64,000 nucleotides of DNA from Arctopsyche grandis (Eukaryota; Arthropoda; Insecta; Trichoptera; Hydropsychidae), in NCBI RefSeq assembly GCF_051622035.1, contig NC_135355.1, forward strand, positions 33,957,986 through 34,021,985, in the 5' to 3' direction. A program made the translations under genes and the position numbers. The notes beneath the pieces were generated by a model that saw only the letters and a program-made list of their open reading frames with translations, had not been told where the DNA came from and made no database searches. Shown here one piece after another: positions 46,775 through 64,000 of this stretch (its first letter is position 1; each line of letters starts with the position of its first letter).

Positions 46775-47411
46775 AGAGACCTTCTGAACATAGCCGAACG
46801 CCGAGCCAGCAACACACTGCCGCATCCAGAGACCTTCTGAACATAGCCGAACAACGAGCCAGCAACAGACTGCCGCATCCAGAGACCTTCTGAACATAGC
46901 CGAACGAACGAGCCAGCAACACACTGCCGCATCCAAAGACCTTCTGAACATAGCCGAACAACGAGCCAGCAACACACTGCCGCATCCAGAGACCTTCTGA
47001 ACATAGCCGAACGCCGAGCCAGCAACACACTGCCGCATCCAGAGACCTTCTGAACATAGCCGAACGCCGAGCCAGCAACACACTGCCGCATCCAGAGACC
47101 TTCTGAACATAGCCGAACGCCGAGCCAGCAACACACTGCCGCATCCAGAGACCTTCTGAACATAGCCGAACGCCGAGCCAGCAACACACTGCCGCATCCA
47201 GAGACCTTCTGAACATAGCCGAACAACGAGCCAGCAACACACTGCCGCATCCAGAGACCTTCTGAACATAGCCGAATGCCGAGCCAGCAACACACTGCCG
47301 CATCCAGAGACCTTCTGAACATAGCCGAACAACGAGCCAGCAACACACTGCCGCATCCAGAGACCTTCTGAACATAGCCGAATGCCGAGCCAGCGACACT
47401 CTACCATATCC
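46775..47411 (+). repeat. 12 tandem copies of a 53-bp unit
   Basis: Each unit runs AGAGACCTTCTGAACATAGC ... CACTGCCGCATCC. Eleven copies are exactly 53 bp and the third is 54. A thirteenth partial unit starts at 47412. The array lies in the 3' UTR of the Jockey-like LINE, between its ORF2 stop (46455) and AATAAA at 47478-47483. Confidence 0.92.
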
Positions 47412-47477
47412 AGAGACTGCTGAACGACATACTTTTGCCCAAATATTCTAATACCTTTGTACAATATTTAGGCAAAC

Positions 47478-47483
47478 AATAAA
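47478..47483 (+). terminator. Poly(A) signal of the Jockey-like LINE
   Basis: AATAAA in CAAACAATAAAACTTTATT follows the tandem array. The element's true 3' end and tail are not clear. Confidence 0.45.
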
Positions 47484-47499
47484 ACTTTATTAAAACAAG

Positions 47500-48299
47500 C
47501 ACAACAGTGTTTCGTTAGGCTGGGATACGGTCAAAACATCCTACCCCGCCTACAGTAACGAGAACTTGAGTGCCAAATATTGTGTATTCGCGATTTTCAT
47601 GGCAAAAAATGTCTTTGTGACCACCGTCCAATTACCGTCAGAAATGCCCGCGCAAGTGAGTGAAGCCCGAAGACGCGAGCCGTAAGAGCGCAACCAACGG
47701 CCATGAGGGCTTTTAGCTCAAACAAGAATCAAATTTGACGATTGTTCTCCAAGTACATGGTGATACGTTTGCAATAGTAAACGGATTTATTAAGCAAAAA
47801 GCGATCCCACGCACGTCACTAAAATCTCGATGACGGAATATCTCGCCGATACAATATTTCGCATGATTGATGGAATTTTTGGGTGCCAGACGTGCGCGAG
47901 ATCGCTTTTTGTGAAACATCCACCGAACCGTTTGCAATGACACGGTGTGGCGAAAAGGCGTTTATTTTGGTATATTGTTATAGAGAGGCGTGGAGGGGTA
48001 TAGGGGGTCGAGGGGGTCAGGGGGAGTGATAAACGTCAGTGCTCGCGGCCAATCGCAGGCGGCCAGCTGGGAAATAACACGGAGACCGTTCGCCGTTCGC
48101 CGTTCGCCGTTCGCCATTCGCCATTCGGAGAGATCTCTCTTTGTACCTTTCGTCTCCTCCTCCTTCTCCTGTCAAAGCCTCGCCACCTCGCCCCGCGTCC
48201 CGGCTCGGACCCACCAAGGTTTCGGTGAACACCACACACCACACATCACACATCACACATCACACATCACACCGGCCACTCGAAGAGCGAAGAACGAAG
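47500..48299 (+). promoter_or_regulatory. HERPUD upstream region and 5' UTR
   Basis: GC-rich relative to its flanks. CCAAT at 48049-48053 is followed after nine bases by CCAGC (48063), close to the ER stress element spacing CCAAT-N9-CCACG. ACGTCA at 48033-48038 is a CRE/UPRE-like core. The 5' UTR includes about six CGTTCGC/CATTCGC heptamers (48087-48126) and a CACACAT repeat (48227-48270). No in-frame upstream ATG was found before 48300. Confidence 0.45.
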
Positions 48300-56734
<8,435 letters not shown>

Positions 56735-57206
56735 TTTTCTTAAATTCGATGACGAAATTATTTTAATACTAAAGTTCAGCAAAACTGCTGAAAATTTTAT
56801 TTTTAATTGTCAATGCGTTAAGCTAAATTGAGTATGTGTTAAATGTTATATGTGTTGTTGGTATTAAAATATGTTATCTAACATACATACAAATCTAAGT
56901 ATATTTATTGGAACTATTTTTTTTTTTGTATATTAAGTAAGTTACATATATGTACGTGAGTTCCCAAATCATTTTCATTTGAAGCACTTGGAGTTATAGC
57001 TCTTGCGAATTCATTACTGTGCATTAACATTAAATCTTATCAAAGATTACATATTTTTTCAATTTGCCATACGAACCTTGTAAATAGATTAACTTGTATA
57101 TTACATATTGGCTTTACACTTTTTATTTATTTTGAGATGTTTTAATAAAATGAGATATTCACATGATCTGATCGATAATTCTAGATTTTTGTGGCAAATT
57201 TATATA

Positions 57207-57245
<39 letters not shown>

Positions 57246-58135
57246 AATTTTATTCCTATATTAATTAGCATGTGATACTTATATTATGTATGCTTCATTC
57301 TGTGATCAAATGGACGTATAAATCTAGTGGATTTGAAATTCATTGCTTAAATAATTTAACTGTCATACAATATTGTTGAATATTATCACTGCTTTTGTAA
57401 AATATGATTTTTTTATTATAAATGTCTATATGTATTGTAGAAAATCACTAAATATTATGTTCATTGAACGTTTAATAAGCCTTTGCGAATAATGTTTTTG
57501 TGTTTTTTTCTTTCCTCTTAACCAAAGCTGAAAATTGTTACTTTAAAATTTACCTAAATTTATTTTTTGCTTTATTAGTTTTATCATTTGGCTTTTCGTT
57601 GTATGTACAAAATAGTTAATGTTATATAATATATATGTATTAAAATCTATATAGTGATGTCTTTGTCGAATGGTGCCAAAATTGAATACAATGTGTGTAA
57701 TAGTAGCATTGAACTTTTGAGACTATTATATTATAATATATAAAAGCAAATAGTCATAAACTCATGCTGACATCTATTAAAGTTGAGTGCCATTAAGACA
57801 AAGACATTCTACATATATAGCTGTATATAAAAATATGCATAAATGTGTGTATCTACACGGTCGTGCGTCTTAAGCATTGTTTGTGTTAATATACTTACAT
57901 AGTATTTCAGAAATGTATTAAACTAAATTTTGGATTATGTTATTATTGTGTATATTCAAATTATTTGATTCAAATAATTTTTTAAAAAATATTTGCACGT
58001 CTTTTAATTATCCTTAATACGTTTTTGTTACTGTTTTGTCTTTAATAAGTATGATGAATGAATTTCGTTGAATAGAAAAGTACCCCGAAGCTTGTTTCAT
58101 TCTTTCTATAAATAATATTTTTTTACATACATACA
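56735..58135. other. HERPUD 3' UTR and AT-rich intergenic DNA
   Basis: Candidate poly(A) signals include AATAAA near 57144. The rest is AT-rich with a short TA run (57218-57240) and no open frame of interest. Confidence 0.45.
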
Positions 58136-58139
58136 TCTA

Positions 58140-58447
58140 TGTATGGTATCTAGGTATGGACAAGAATTACCCCAAGGCGACACATATGGTTGGGCTAATT
58201 TTTGTACAAAAGTACAAACAATTTTTCAAATATAACAGTATATTGAATACAAATAGAGACATCTATGGACAATCAACAAAATTTTCATTTTGGTAGCATT
58301 TATAAGATTCAATGCTAAGAACTCGAATTTGCGAGAAACTGGGGGGGGAAGATGAGTATTTGGATTTACCCAGAAATTTGGCTGAGACTTGAACCCACGA
58401 TTTTATCTACTGGTATGCAATAGGTCTACCAATGCACTATGCTGTGG
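58140..58447 (-). mobile_element. SINE family C copy
   Basis: The minus-strand head has GCATAGTGCATTGGTAGACC and a B-box-like GTGGGTTCAAGTCTC. The body contains GTCCATAGATGTCTCTATTT, a piece also present in SINE A bodies. Confidence 0.55.
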
Positions 58448-58637
58448 TACAAGAATCGGCTTGTAACTTGGAAAATTAGCCATCATCGGATATCAGCAGT
58501 GGGACGATGCTTTTGCAAAACAATGGTTCAGAAGTGCCATGCTTTTTGGCTCTTTTGCTTTGGAAACTAATGGAGAGGTCGGTTCCCGGAAAAATGCACT
58601 GAATAACGGCGTAGTTACGAGAAGTCCTAATTTTCAA

Positions 58638-58762
58638 AGGCGCTCAAGAAGAACTTATGCAATTGAATTCCACAAAAAAAGGTTAGCACCCTCGAATAAT
58701 ATACAAATACCCTTTGACGCTTTTTTGTGGAATTCTATCACATTATTTCTCCTTGAGCATCT
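58638..58762. mobile_element. Foldback/MITE-like inverted repeat
   Basis: GAATTCCACAAAAAAAGG and the inverse GCTTTTTTGTGGAATTC, with outer CTCAAGAAGAA / TTCTCCTTGAG, form an imperfect inverted repeat of about 125 bp. Confidence 0.55.
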
Positions 58763-58790
58763 TTGAAAGTTTGGATGTCTCGAGTAGAGG

Positions 58791-58914
58791 TAGGATAGTC
58801 ACAGTGCTATCCATTGTTGTAAATCCTTTGTAAAAAAGGTTCGGCAAACCTTTAACAATGCATTTACAACCTTTGAACAATACGCGGCACCTTCTGGGTC
58901 CGGTGACTAGTCTC
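58791..58914 (+). mobile_element. MITE-like repeat, copy 2
   Basis: Nearly identical to 18533-18652 (GGTTCGGCAAACCTTTAACA, then ACCTTTGAACAATACGCGGC). AGTCACCGG appears again just downstream (58938-58946). Confidence 0.65.
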
Positions 58915-60075
58915 GAGAGTGCATTTATCCAGTCACCGGAGAGGTCTATTGTTATTTAAAGAGCACCAAGCCAGCGCCGAAGTCTAGTCATTATATTGCA
59001 TTTCAATCATTAGTGCACAATGGTCAAGTTAACACTAACCTATCTTGAGATAAAGAATTAATTCCATTCTTTTTTTTATAGCGGTCTATGATCTGGTTGA
59101 ACTTCAGAGGTTCACTATGGCTTGAAGCGTGCCGCGTGCAGATGCTTTGTCTTTGTTTCCAGGACACGTGTTGACCTATTTTCGAGGCGCGTGCTTTATA
59201 GCTGTGGGGTCAACGCCAGGACGTCGTTCGTTTGAGAATGCGGGCATGTGCCACGCGTTAATGACTGCCACATGTAAACGATTTTCAGGCATGTGTTGCG
59301 GTCGCCTGTTAACATCACTGTTGGGTTTCGTTCGTTTTACGATCGAGCGATGAACTCTTTCTTCTGGAATGTTCGAAGGGGACGTTGCCCTCGAGTTATG
59401 CATGTTTGTACAGGATCGATGATGAGATCACTGGTTTTGATTCGCAATAGCACAAGTTGTGCTATATTCCTACAGAAAAAAAAACTGTAATTAATAAGGA
59501 AGAGCAAATAAGTAAAATTAGCCGTGTTTAAAACGGTCTACAAGCTCGTAATAATGCAAACCAATGTTAGGGTGTTTGTTTGGAGAAAATTTTGCCTATA
59601 TAAAGTCAGTAAATTCGTTATAATCTCAGAACAATATTACATAATTATTCAAAAAAATTTTGGACTTCTTAGTGTATGTATGTAATTTATGATAAATCAA
59701 TTATCCGATAATGAACTATATATAGTTTATTAAATGGTGTTAGCAACTGAGAAATATACATACGTCACGTAACCTTAGCTAATATGATTTGATAATAAGC
59801 ACATTTAATTGTAATATTGTGAAAATATGTTATCCGTTACAAGTTACATAGGCATATAATAAAATTTCAAGGATTTCATAGATTCTATCTTTAAACACGA
59901 TTATTATCGTTTGTAATATTCATAGAAAAGTATAAAAATCGATCAGCATTTGCATGCACAACTCCAGCACGTATTGCAATGAATTCATTATGAGACAGTT
60001 TGAAGTGGCAAATGACGTGTAGTTATTATTTCCATGTAATTCAATGAAAGGTGGAGTCTGTTTATCTAATTGAAA
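58915..60075. other. Region upstream of the channel gene, no gene seen
   Basis: A GC-richer patch (59120-59440) carries overlapping open frames on both strands without recognisable domains. The remainder is AT-rich and must include the channel gene's promoter; no convincing core element was picked out. Confidence 0.4.
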
Positions 60076-63000
60076 ATGTTCCAACGACCCAAAGCAATAA
60101 TAAAAGATTACCTTTTAAATTCTTCCTTTCACGGTCTGCGATTCATCGCCGATGATAAATTACACTGGACTGAGAGGTATCAAATACATTATTTAGTATG
60201 CATTTTAAGCTTTTATGTATGTAAAATAATACTCTTTAAGGTGTTTTTGGGTTGTTTGTGTGTTACTGAGTTGGTATGGTTCGAGTCTACTGATTTTGGC
60301 ATCTTTTGATGCCTTTCAAAACAATGCCATATCATTCGTCATGGAAACCACATATAAGGATTGGGATACGAACTTTCCAGCAATTGCGGTATGCGAAACT
60401 GATAACGTTGAAAGAGTATATGAAATATCCGATTCGTATGTAGATATAATAGTATTTTTGAAAATATGCGCTTTCGTTCTTATTATAAGTGACATGAATA
60501 TTTCACATGTACATAGGATCTGGACTCCCCAGCATGAAGTAGAGCTGGAAGAAGTGCTGAAGGAGTTGGCTTACTTTCGTGGTCTGACATTTTACACGCT
60601 TCAATATTGCAACAAGAAGGATGCAGACCCGTTGTGTCCGATGAATAATTTTAGTTTTTATGCCAATTTAGTCCGCAGCAATTGCAGGCAATCTATCGCT
60701 AATTGTAAATACAATGATAAAAAGTTTGATTGTTGCACATACTTTCACGAAATTGAAACCGATGTTGGCCGCTGTTACATTATAAACTCAGTCCAACATA
60801 AGTATGTATGCCGTTTTCAATCATCATATGACGGGCTGAAAACCAGACTGGTACATGTGACATTTTAAAAAAAATCTGGTTTAATTTAGTTTAGTTTACT
60901 TAAACCAGCTTTTTTTAAAAATGTCACTTGTACCAGTCTGGTTTTCAGCCCGTCATATATACAATATAATATCGAAATTCTGTGTATCTGCGATAACGCT
61001 CGCCGTATTATAATACTCGTTTATGATTCGACATAAATTTGGGTGTCATTTCAGCTTTTCCCCAAGATTTTCGATCAGTAAGGATTGACCTTCTAAAGGG
61101 GGGGGGGGGGGTTGGGGAAATTTGGTTTGTTAGTTTAGTATTTTAGTATTTTAATTCATAATAATACATTAAACAACGTGCAGTGCCGGCCTTACACCCA
61201 ATGGCGCCCTTGGGCAATTTTTACTTAACATCCTTAAAAAATTATTTATTTTCTAAAAAAATGGATTTACCATCCTCCTTTTTCTGGGCTTGGGACCTTG
61301 CTACAGTTTCAGGCAGTGTCAGCAAAAGCATAGCAACCCAAATATTTGGATATGATTCTTTTAAATTATGCTGTTTTATAAAATGTAATACAATGAGTGG
61401 TTTAATTTTACCTTGAACTTTATTTGAAAGAAAGGCTTTTAAATTGATAAGTTCATTGGTAATAATATCAGATTTTGAATTTGCGGTGAGCTTAATTTGA
61501 AGATCGGCTCTCTCCAGTAGATGGTTTACAAAATACAAAAAGCCCCACATATTTGCATATTCGTTTAACTGTTCGAATCTAAGATATTTTTTTTAGGAAT
61601 ATACATAATTGTACGTAATCAGCTAGAATCTTCTAGCGATATATTGAAGCTGAAAATATATAAATAGTGTAAAAAATCTTCGGAGAATATCGAAAAAAGT
61701 TTGCGATGTTACAGAAGATTTGACAGCGTCATATAGCACAAGATATAAATTGTGGTTGCCACAGGGAAACGTTAATTATAATACAGAAGGGAATGCGCAT
61801 TCACTCAATGAATAACATTTATCGAGTACAAATGTTTGAGTTTAGAAAGTAAAGGCGCCTTTGGTGCTCTAATCTAAAATTTTGTAGGGCCTTTGGCGCA
61901 TCGAGTGGCGCCCTAACTTATTTGGCCCCTCAGCCCCCCCCCCCCCTAAAACCGGCACTGACAACGTGGATAGTCCCGTTCAAATGACGCCCCTGGCATA
62001 AAAACTCTCAACAAAATGTACGAATATAAAAACGAAAAAAAAAACTTCTATATATACTGTTTGCTACCAATGTTTCCTCAAGGGAAATAAGACTCTTGAG
62101 CATTTAGCGCCATCTATTGAAAATTTATTTAATTAATAAATGTTTCTATTGGTGTATAATATTTTTATATGTAGGTAGGTAGGTATCAGTGGCGTGCGGT
62201 GAAATTCTCTCTCTTTTTGTCGTACAGCCTTACTTAATGTGCACGGGCAGGATACAGGAGGAACAGCTTGTTCCTCTTGTATTCCGCTCGCGCACATTAA
62301 GTTAGGCTGTCCGACAAAAAGAGAGGGAATTTTACCGCACGCCGCTGGTAGGTATTTTTACCATTTTCTTTTCATATTATTAAACATATAAATATTAAAT
62401 TAAATATTTGTAAAAAATTAGATCGTGTGCGGATCAAACACAGGATCGACACAGTTCTTTTAATTTTTTTATTTAATAACTTGACATGCCATAACCCATG
62501 CGATGATATTTCATCGGGCACAACACTAGTTATAATAATTACAAGTGGAAATTGCTATACACATTTATATATATTGTATATATTACTATACACATTTATA
62601 TACATTTATATATATTGCTATACACATTTATATTTATATACATATTATAGTATTTAACAAAGCGGTTGATTGTTTGCAGGGCGAAAAATGCTCCCACTTA
62701 TCCAATGATTAATAATAAGAATAATAAACTTGGATTACTTTCGATGGAAGTGTTGATACCGGGAACGGTATATATGATCTCGGCTTTAATTATTTTTATA
62801 GTAAGATTATATTGAATGCAATATGAACAAAATAATGGCCAATCTGTTTGTAGGTTTATACTATTGGGGAGGAAGAAGTTCCTACGTTGACATCACTACA
62901 ATCAGATTATTTCCCAGTTGTAGAAAATATTCAGTATAGGTACTTTAATAAGCAAATTTCATTAAATAAATAATTTAATTAAAATCAACAAAAACCTTTT

Positions 63001-63626
63001 TCAAATGTAATATATAGGAGACACATTGCTATAAGAAATATAGAAAACGATCCTAACACTCGTGAAACTACACCGATACAGCGTAACTGCCGGTTTCAAG
63101 ATGAAAACAACCTGGAAGTATATCCGTACTACTCATACAGCGCTTGTACTGTGCAATGTCGAAAAGATCACCAAAAAAAGTTTTGCAACTGCACGGATCA
63201 CTTCATGCCGAACACAGGCACAATATTAATAAAAATAGTTCGTGCACAGATTCAAATGTACGATAATATTTTCACTAAACTGCATTATTTTAGAAGAACG
63301 TGACAAGTGTGGCTTAGTAGGACTCGTGTGCTTAAACCAGCACTATGCTCATCTTTCTGTGATGCGTCCAGAATGGGCAAGACGCAGCGGTCTCATTTGT
63401 CAGTGTCCTCCGTCGTGCACTGAAATTGACATCACCGTTATAAAAGACGACAAGAAATCGTAATTGTCCCGTATTTCTTCCAATAAACATAGTAAAATAT
63501 TATTTTATGAATTTCATCACAATTTTAGACGAAATGCCAAATCAAGTTTGGTAGAAATTGAAATGGAGTATTTACCGACGGAGCGATTTAAAAGAAATGT
63601 TGTGCGTAGCCGCCTTGATCTTGTTG
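60076..63626 (+). CDS. DEG/ENaC (pickpocket-like) sodium channel, 3' end beyond window
   Basis: An amiloride-sensitive-type trimeric cation channel subunit of the plasma membrane. Exons: 60076-60176, 60241-60435, 60517-60801, 62680-62767, 62854-62939, 63018-63217, 63294-63459, 63529-63626; 406 complete codons here. Phases match at every junction. N-terminal SSFHGLRFIADDKLHWTER carries the conserved His-Gly before TM1 (about 35-53, CFWVVCVLLSWYGSSLLIL). TNFPAIAVCE opens the extracellular domain. The Cys-rich part includes CTVQCRKDHQKKFCNCTDHF, CGLVGLVCL and CQCPPSCTEI. The final residues LPTERFKRNVVRSRLDLV precede the missing TM2 and pore. The start at 60076 gives a short N-terminus, so an upstream exon is possible. 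The exon 6 donor appears to be GC. The exact pickpocket subgroup is not determined. Confidence 0.86.
60826..60959. mobile_element. Palindromic foldback in channel intron 3
   Basis: Arms of about 57 bp (ATATGACGGGCTGAAAACCA, then GACTGGTACATGTGACATTT) are matched by their reverse complement ending CCCGTCATAT, with few mismatches and a short AT-rich centre. It begins 25 bp after the exon 3 donor. Confidence 0.75.
61181..61960 (-). mobile_element. hAT element, internally deleted
   Basis: Ends CAGTGCCGG and CCGGCACTG are flanked by a perfect 8-bp duplication ACAACGTG (61173-61180 and 61961-61968), the hAT signature. G/C homopolymers lie near the right end (61934-61946). Confidence 0.85.
61242..61550 (-). 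pseudogene. hAT transposase C-terminal remnant
   Basis: The frame has IVLHFIKQHNLKESYPNIWV followed by LLLTLPETVARSQA. This matches the hAT dimerisation region (pattern YPNIW-A, L-L-LP-TVA-AERSFS), though the ERSFS box is altered. The catalytic domain is absent. Confidence 0.7.
62187..62347. mobile_element. 161-bp palindromic MITE, copy 2
   Basis: The same palindrome as at 24887-25047, with more mismatches between arms. It is flanked by a perfect 8-bp duplication GTAGGTAT (62179-62186 and 62348-62355), supporting hAT-type mobilisation. Confidence 0.85.
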
Positions 63627-64000
63627 GTGAGTATTAGAGTAGAGTACATAAAATATTTCAAAACGTCTTTTCTCTATAAACAAATCTACCACATGTTAGC
63701 ACAAAAGAAATTCAATATTACTCAGAATTACCAAAATATTAAATAACGCTTAAATGAGTCTATTCTTCCTGATAACTTCTTTTATCTAAATCCTCTCTAA
63801 AACACTGAAAATGTAACATTAATGTAATATATTCACATTAAATTCTGAGACATTTCTTCACTTCCATTTAAATCGGGATTCCTAACACATGGACTATTTA
63901 CAATACAATGATTACACTGAGCAACAAAAAATCACGTTTTTGAGTTACCAGAGTAGAGACTAACTAATCTCTACTAAAATTGACCCACTGAATTCGAATA
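63627..64000 (+). other. Channel gene intron 8, incomplete
   Basis: The donor GTGAGT at 63627 opens an intron that runs to the window end. The open frame 63558-63746 includes exon 8 in a shifted frame and is not coding beyond it. Confidence 0.6.

Larger units (their letters stand above)
60960..62530 (+). mobile_element. Helitron-like element (family B) with nested insertions
   Basis: The left end is ATACAATATAATATCGAAAT with GATAACGCTCGCCGTATTAT. The right end is CGATGA-TATT-TCATCG then GGGCACAACACTAGT at 62530. It is enlarged by the hAT element (61181-61960) and the palindromic MITE (62187-62347). Removal of both would leave a length of about 0.6 kb, nearer to that of the copy at 50069-50493. 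Confidence 0.62.

Noticed and set aside
46561-47464. Three overlapping minus-strand ORFs of 230-260 codons (RRSLDAAVCCWL-type repeats)
   Set aside because: They are the three frames of the 53-bp tandem repeat, which has no minus-strand stops. Period 53 is not a multiple of 3, so every frame stays open.
37241-47838. TCACTAAAATCTC(T/G)AT-ACGGA at 37241 and 47816 as LINE target-site duplication
   Set aside because: The match is imperfect and lies well outside the probable element ends, so it cannot be a clean duplication.

Overview
The window looks like ordinary insect nuclear DNA: AT-rich, intron-bearing, full of TATG/TACA/TA microsatellites and dense in transposable elements. The host genes are insect-type: a long-form trehalose transporter, a Mediator subunit, a HERP-type ER protein and a pickpocket-type DEG/ENaC channel. 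I cannot fix the order or species from sequence alone. No CRISPR arrays, operons or bacterial features are present, and none are expected.

Layout. Positions 1-22,000 hold no host gene I can support. They are a mosaic of SINEs, LINE 3' ends, Helitron-like elements (one carrying a GC-rich internal satellite) and microsatellites. At 22,789-27,913 (+) is a four-exon Tret1-like sugar transporter with a 390-residue N-terminal extension. After an AT-rich intergenic stretch, MED20 lies on the minus strand (33,294-34,201, four exons) with a Harbinger-type element about 100 bp upstream of its start codon. Positions 35,461-47,490 are retroelement territory: a solo LTR, a run of tandem hairpins, then a damaged Jockey-like LINE whose ORF2 is split by a very young, internally deleted BEL/Pao-like LTR element (663-bp LTRs, ACTGG target duplication). 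HERPUD (+) runs from 48,300 to 56,734 in five exons; its 6.2-kb first intron is packed with nested repeats. The last gene, a DEG/ENaC (pickpocket-like) channel, starts at 60,076 (+) and runs off the window after exon 8 at 63,626. Its third intron holds a foldback, a Helitron-like element, a hAT element with a perfect 8-bp target duplication and a palindromic MITE.

The host genes are unrelated in function (sugar import, transcription, ER stress, ion conduction) and show no joint system. The most interesting signals are structural. (1) A 10-bp-stem, 20-21-nt-loop hairpin ends both a LINE family and a SINE family here, and its stem has changed completely between copies while pairing is kept. (2) Three tandem hairpins at 36,930-37,111 show compensatory stem changes around a constant loop. 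(3) A Helitron-like element contains about 19 copies of a mini-hairpin whose GCGAAGC core also occurs in the element's own 3' terminus. (4) Two 161-bp copies of a near-perfect palindrome occur in introns. All comparisons were made by eye; no alignment or database search was run.
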